NCBI GenBank assembly: GCA_018907035.1
Contig: JACCIC010000093.1
Coordinates: 1,988,001 to 2,052,000 of the forward strand
Direction of reading: 5' to 3'
DNA: 64,000 nucleotides
Source: Sycobia sp. Sy_11
Taxonomy: Eukaryota > Arthropoda > Insecta > Hymenoptera > Epichrysomallidae
Shown here: positions 58,277 through 64,000 of the stretch, one piece after another
Position numbering within the stretch: the stretch's first letter is position 1
Layout: each line of letters starts with the position of its first letter
Notes under the pieces: generated by a model
What the model saw: the letters and a program-made list of their open reading frames with translations, nothing else
What the model was told of the DNA's origin: nothing
Database searches by the model: none
Position numbers and translations under genes: made by a program

Positions 58277-58500
58277 GAGAGTTAAGCCGAGCAAAACACC
58301 GCGGCTGGCTATACAGCGAGAAAGGAGCCGGGGCCAGTCCTGCTGGCGCTGAGGCTTGCGGTGTACTGAATCGGCCGGTGAGCTCCGTGTCTCCGCCGCT
58401 CTCAATGGACACGACCAGTGAAAAGGAGATAGATAGACAAAGATAGAGGTAGAGAGAGGGAGAGAGAGAGAGAGGGAGGGAGAGGTCTCGCGGTAAGTCA
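58081..58500 (+). promoter_or_regulatory. GC-richer patch with purine tracts and a donor-like site
   Basis: Two (GA)n tracts (about 58247-58280 and 58441-58482) lie in a GC-richer block that ends CTCGCG followed by GTAAGTC. This could be an untranslated first exon of a plus-strand gene continuing beyond the window. No coding sequence supports it. Confidence 0.25.
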
Positions 58501-59706
58501 CACTATGTCTTCGGCGGCAATAGCAAGCTTAGATGCAGGACGGAAAACTGCGCGGAAGAGTTCGCGACCTGTTTTAGAGGTGGTTCCTAATTGATCCGGT
58601 AACTCGTGCAAACTTTGTGGGTTACTCGGAATTTTGTAGTGTCCCAAAGCCGACTCTTACCACGTATCAATTGGCAGTTGCTATTATTTGTCAAACTCTG
58701 TCCGATGATATAATCGACGCACTTGAATTAAGCGACGATATCATTGAGGAATCTTTAATTTCTCTGATTAATATCGAAGACGAACGCAAATTCAATGCTG
58801 GATGCTCAAGTGTAGGAGAAAAAAAAATAGATGCGCATTACTATTTGTAATTAAGTTCTTCCTACTCGCTATAAATCGTTAAAATAACGTTGCGAAGTGT
58901 GTAGAAACTTTATTTCCCGAAAGCTTGCGATAAAAACTCGCTCGGTAAAAAAGAAAAGAAAAAAGCCGAGACGCGTGCCGTTTTCGGTTCGTTAGGAAAA
59001 ACTTTTTCGTGTAAATAATCATCGATGACAAATCGAGCGCGTAAAGCAAGCTCGCGCTTCCTTTCAAATGTCATACGGCTTCCTACCCGTTCATTATAAT
59101 TTAAAGGTGATCAAAGCGCCGTAAATCAAGCGCGGCCGACGTTGCAAAATTGTTTCGTCACGCGAGTCGAGATATGAAGTATCTGGCTAATACTTATGCG
59201 CGAGTCCCGCGGGACGTAAGAGCAGGCGCAAGTAATATCAATTCGCTTTTTATCGACGTGAAACGCGACGCGCCAAGTCTAGAAGACTAGGTAAATCTCG
59301 CTCTCCGCGAGATGTTGAGAATGTACACGGCGTACAGCCGGGCGAGGTGGACGCGCGGCGCAGCACTGGCCGCCCGATAATACGGCTGCATTTCGGCATA
59401 ATTATAATCCGAGTGACAAAAACAATGGCCGGTGAAAGCTCGGCGCGACAGTGGTATAATAAGCGCGCCGTAATTCGGGCAACGATAAGCGTCTTCGCGA
59501 TACGGCTAAATCCAGTTTCTGCATCCTGCCCGCGTCTGAGATCGCGTTTATCCTCTCCCCGACTGCGGCCGGCGCGGGGCTCGGCTTTACACCGCGCGCG
59601 AGATTTTAATCGGGCTCATACGTTTACCTTTCTCGTACTATAAAATCAAAGATATCGCGCGGGCGCTTTTAGCGTTTGCACTTTCTCCGTTGTCCAGCGC
59701 GCGCTG

Positions 59707-59708
<2 letters not shown>

Positions 59709-59738
<30 letters not shown>
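59709..59738. repeat. (TA)n microsatellite
   Basis: This is an uninterrupted TA run of about 30 bp at the edge of a GC-rich patch. Confidence 0.95.
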
Positions 59739-59739
<1 letters not shown>

Positions 59740-60683
59740 TGGTAGATGCATTAAAAATACCCGACTACTATTATTCCCTTGAAAGGAAAATGGTTTTAGT
59801 TTGCTTGCAAATTGTGCATACGCATCGATGTTGTTTAACGTTAATTAACGTCAGCTGATTACGTTAATTTTCCCACTTTCACTTGCATCCACGGCTGATA
59901 CGAGACTACGGACAAAATCATTTTATTCCTAAATCTATTTGTTTCTCGACTTCAAGGTAAAAATTGTTTTTAACGAACGCGTAAACAAATAGGTCAACAG
60001 ATAAAAAAACAACTAAAAATAAAAAATATATAAAAGTATTCATAGAAAACTGTGCCTAATTATTTACAAAGGCACGGATGTATCATTAAAATTTAAAAAA
60101 GTTGAAAAAAAAATATAAAACGTATTGTGTGAAGCATTTTAAAGGAAGATTGAAAATGTCTCGCAAATCGCTGTGTGACAGATAAAATCTAGTTCTCATA
60201 ATCAAATATTCATTCGATAAACGGATACTTCTCGGGTTATATTATAAAGATAAGATACAATGTAAAAAAAAAGATTTTTTGCTCAAGACATACGTTATAA
60301 CACGTGTCTCAGATGTGCAGAATCATAAAATTCGTTTCAGCTGATAAAATTAATCCTTTTTCATCGATTCTCTGTATTATACGGACTTCTGTATGATTAT
60401 AATAAACCATAAATTATATAGGAATTCCATACTAGTCTAATAAAATATTATTAAAGTCTAACGTCCTATACTGTATATATTACACGGACCACGTACAGTA
60501 AACATTCGATTCAAATAAAATAAACAATTAGGCGCATATAATAATGCAGCGGGTATATATAAATATATATATATTTGAAAAAAATAAAAAAAATCAATTT
60601 GTATTCACGCGCGAGCGCGGCGAACGACGGCGGAATGGCAATGGCTCCGTCTAAAACAGAAATGAAAAGAGCGCGATTCACCG

Positions 60684-60686
<3 letters not shown>

Positions 60687-60732
<46 letters not shown>
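60687..60732. repeat. (TA)n microsatellite
   Basis: This is an uninterrupted TA run of about 46 bp between GC-rich stretches. Confidence 0.95.
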
Positions 60733-60736
<4 letters not shown>

Positions 60737-61100
60737 AATCCTTTTAAGAAAAGTCAAGGCGAAAGACGAGCCGCGGAACGGAGCGCGCGCGGGGCGCGCT
60801 CGCCCCGTGGTACCGAGCCCCGATTATGCGCCGCGCGCGGCTTTTCGTTTTTTGCTCGGCGCGCGGATGCGTATTATTATATCCCAAGAGAAAAACAAAA
60901 CAAAGCAAAAGAAAAAAGAAAAACAGAGAAAAAAAAGCAATCGTCGATCGATTTCCTCTTACCGGCCCTGGAATTGGCGATGTTGAACTTCGGCCAGCCT
61001 CGCAATCATCGCCCTCGGGGAAATGATAGCAGAAGGAAAATTGCACAGGCCGTATGTGCTTTCTGAGAAGGGAGAGCCTTGTCGTGAATTGATGGCTGCA

Positions 61101-64000
61101 ATTAAATATACATTTTAATGTAATTTCATTGGATTACCAATGCTTACAGGGAAATAAATGGGAAGAAGAAAGAAAACAGAAGCACTGGGAGGTCAAGTAT
61201 ATATATATATAATTCTCCCGTACAAATTCGTACATCTCATTGTCATTGTCTCGGCTTCTTTCATTCATTAATTAAAGATCGTAATTTATATTGTATGATT
61301 TTTAATCAATCAAAAACTCGATACGATGAAAATGAGATGTAAGAGCATGTACATATTTATGACAGACCAGAGATACGAAAAAGAAATACGTAATTATGGC
61401 ATCTAATTATTCCTGCTATTATTTTACGATTTCGTTATTGCTCGACATAGATTTACTTGCAAGGAATAGAATTTTATCCGCGTTCTTGTAAAATTTGAGG
61501 CAACTGGTATCTAAACCAATGAGTTCTACCGGTTTATATGCGTCTTAGAAATTATGCATTTTAATATACCGGTGAGGTCGGCTTGATAAATTTTTATGAA
61601 TTTCTTGCAAACGAAGGAACATTTCTTTATTTTTTTATGTATAACAACTTTAATCTATGTAATAAGTCCATTACCATGAAATAAAGAGTGTTTATTAATA
61701 TCAGTAATTTTTTTACTAATTTACATCAAAGTATGCATTATTGCTTTTTTATATCAAGAATTCTAGATTTATTTGACCATTACAACGTTCCACTCATATT
61801 CTAGCATTACAATTTTACTGATACAAATATTATAATACATACGTTGTAATATTAAGATATTCTGCTTATATTTGATTACATTATAAATTTTATTCTTTTT
61901 ATATTCTGGAATAAATAATAATTAATTAATTTTACACATCTATTAAAATTCAATAACCGTATAAAATATCTTTAAATACTCATTTATAATTAAGATAAAA
62001 ACAATATTCGAGATTATTATTTTTCTGCTATAGTAAAAGAATATTAAGTTATATTCCTATCGTTCATAATTACGACGTCTTATACTTTTTTGGGCGCGCA
62101 GTTTTTATGTCGCTTAATATGTTTTGTTATGCTCATATTATATCCATATGAGAGTTGTTTTAGAATCATAACATGTAAGATTTATATAAATGTATAACCT
62201 TTAAAACTCAACTATACGCGTAGCTGAATGAGAACAAAATGAATATGAATCGAATAAATTGTACAGAAATAACAAAAATCACACATGCCAAGTGAAGGAT
62301 TGTGTGTTGTTTATCCCATGGTCCAGACGACCTTGAGACTAAATAACTCTCCGACCGTTCGCCAATCCCACTTTCGCGAAATCGGGTCCAGAGCTCGCCT
62401 ATAACCACAAATGAAAGTAAAATTATCGTTTTGGTCGATTTGTACAATCAGAGCATTCCCATTGAATTCAATTCCGAGGCACTTGATTGATTCGAACGCC
62501 TTCAATTTAGTTCGTTTTTTCGATCTTAGATTATTATGTGATTGAAATTTGAGCCATTAAATGATTGTAAATTTTCACGATTGAATTTTGCGGCCATTAA
62601 CCAATTGTAATAGTAAAAACTTTACTAGTTTCTGGCTATTAAACCGATCATCTGCACGGAATGTCATAAAGTTTAGCTGTACAAACATATCGTTACAGAT
62701 GGATTTTGACACAAGGATAAGTCCAAAATTTTACTATAATTCTTAAAAATAACGTAAATTATAAGTATCGTGTTGATTAGTCGAATTGGCCGGTTATCAG
62801 TAGTAACAGTCGAAAATTATCAACGCCTCGTGGGCTGACCCGAGGTCGTTCGAACTACTTGCCCGATAGCTTCGGGTCTTTTAGGCGGCTTTTTAATATT
62901 CAATGCAACGGTACAGGAAATTCGTCGTAAGATAATAATTTGAGGTCTCTGACAACACGGAGGAATGTTATTTATTCAACTCGTGTGCCATTCGAGGCTT
63001 CGGAGGTTCACCTTCCTCTACAAATAGAAGTTGATCAACACTTGTGAACGCCATTGAACTTTATTTCGTTTTATACGAAAAAATAATTTTATCATCGCAA
63101 TTCAAGCGCATTTGCATCAGTAAAACCATTAGATAAGTCTTATTCGTTAAATGTTTATGTGATTTAACAGATATTTAGAATTTTTAATCGCATTCATTTT
63201 TTTAGATAATAAAAATTATTCTTATAATTTCTGTTTTTGTCAACATAAATTATGTATAAAACTGATTATAAAAAGCAAAACTCTTTGTTCGATTATATTA
63301 TATTCAATCGAGTGTTGATAAACATGTTTTCAAGAAAATCGTATTTTAAAAAGATCCTTGAATAACTTTTTAGATTACACAGCCAAGTACGTATTATTTT
63401 GAAAATTTTTGTAGAATAGCATCACTTTCAATTTATAAATTCCTTTCGCTGCTCAACTTAACTATAATGTTTTTAAATGTGTATCCGGGTATTCTTTACA
63501 CTTGAGATATTCGAGTTGAATACTACAGGGAACAACTGAACATGCAATTATGATATTTAAGGGGGCAGATGCGTGTTTATTAACCTCTGAAAGTAAAAAA
63601 AGAAATAGTCCATAGCGCGGAGTTTAAAAGCCCAACAATTTTCTCGCAAAAGGATGTGGCAAAATTGAAGAGAAATAAGTAATAAAGGAGGATAAAGAAA
63701 GAATTCATGCTGCCTCGGGCATTTCGACCGATCAGAGGGCGCGCACGCAAGCACTGCCGCGCGGCTTTAAGCGAGGCAAGGAAATCTGCTGGGCAAGAAA
63801 AACATTCTCAATGTAACGAAAATTGCTTAGAGAAGTTTGAATAACGAGATATAAATGCACGGTTGAATAATGAATTTTCAAGTGGAAAAATTCTCGACAC
63901 TGACAGTTGTGAAACGCAGATTTGTAAAATATGAATGCGATATAGGAATATTTACCGAGGTTGATAATTATTTTGTAGATATGTCATTTTCGTTGCTTCT
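61101..64000. other. AT-rich region to the right edge
   Basis: I see no gene here. Overlapping minus-strand frames at 62208-62505 share a moderately balanced composition but match no family I know. The last 300 bp are slightly GC-richer, with nothing recognisable. Confidence 0.4.

Larger units (their letters stand above)
58501..61100. other. Mixed region with CpG patches and two TA arrays
   Basis: CpG-rich patches occur at about 59040-59700 and 60600-61030. A plus-strand frame at 58617-58850 has an acidic Asp/Glu/Ile-rich stretch but no family I recognise. No gene is called. Confidence 0.4.

Noticed and set aside
58617..58850. 77-residue acidic frame
   Set aside because: Balanced composition drew attention, but there is no family match and no supporting splice pair.
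62208..62505. Two overlapping minus-strand frames near the right edge
   Set aside because: Two frames open at once, no known motif; most likely chance.

Overview
The window looks like insect nuclear DNA. Genes are split by introns, the spaces between them are very AT-rich, and there are many (TA)n and (CA)n microsatellites, relics of DNA transposons, and scattered CpG-rich islands. Unmethylated-looking CpG islands in AT-rich DNA, together with the protein sequences, fit a hymenopteran, but this is inference and I cannot name a species. Nothing looks bacterial or viral, and I see no CRISPR array, tRNA or rRNA.

Layout. (1) 28-201, minus: the start-codon exon of a MIER1-like chromatin co-repressor; the rest lies off the left edge. 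(2) About 1.4-10.2 kb: a nested repeat cluster. It holds a Kolobok-like transposon with TTAA target duplication and a dead transposase, a dead mariner with unusually long inverted ends, two inverted copies of a 250-bp repeat, a GC-rich LTR-like block, a 140-bp TTAA-flanked MITE and a hairpin repeat. (3) 10534-12441, plus: complete five-exon SNRNP40 (U5 snRNP 40 kDa WD40 protein, 349 aa). (4) 13036-15880, minus: complete six-exon DLAT (pyruvate dehydrogenase E2, 505 aa) with one GC-AG intron; it converges on SNRNP40. (5) 17362-19740, plus: four-exon gene for a 152-aa MORN-repeat protein. (6) 20659-43880, minus: seven-exon SDR16C-type short-chain dehydrogenase (345 aa), stretched over 23 kb by three introns of 5.7-8.6 kb, with a CpG-rich island at its 5' end. 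(7) 44.6-64 kb: no coding exon I can defend; AT-rich DNA with TA arrays, a few GC-rich islands, and one copy of a diverged repeat also found in SDR intron 2.

The genes do unrelated housekeeping jobs (chromatin repression, splicing, mitochondrial acetyl-CoA supply, a MORN scaffold, retinoid/steroid or lipid redox) and do not form a functional cluster. I rebuilt the exon joins by hand from splice signals, reading frame and remembered family proteins; all four complete models close in frame. I did not find a convincing new biological system. The most unusual observations are the structures of the small DNA transposons, especially a hairpin repeat family with a near-perfect palindrome inside an SNRNP40 intron, and the GC-AG intron in DLAT.
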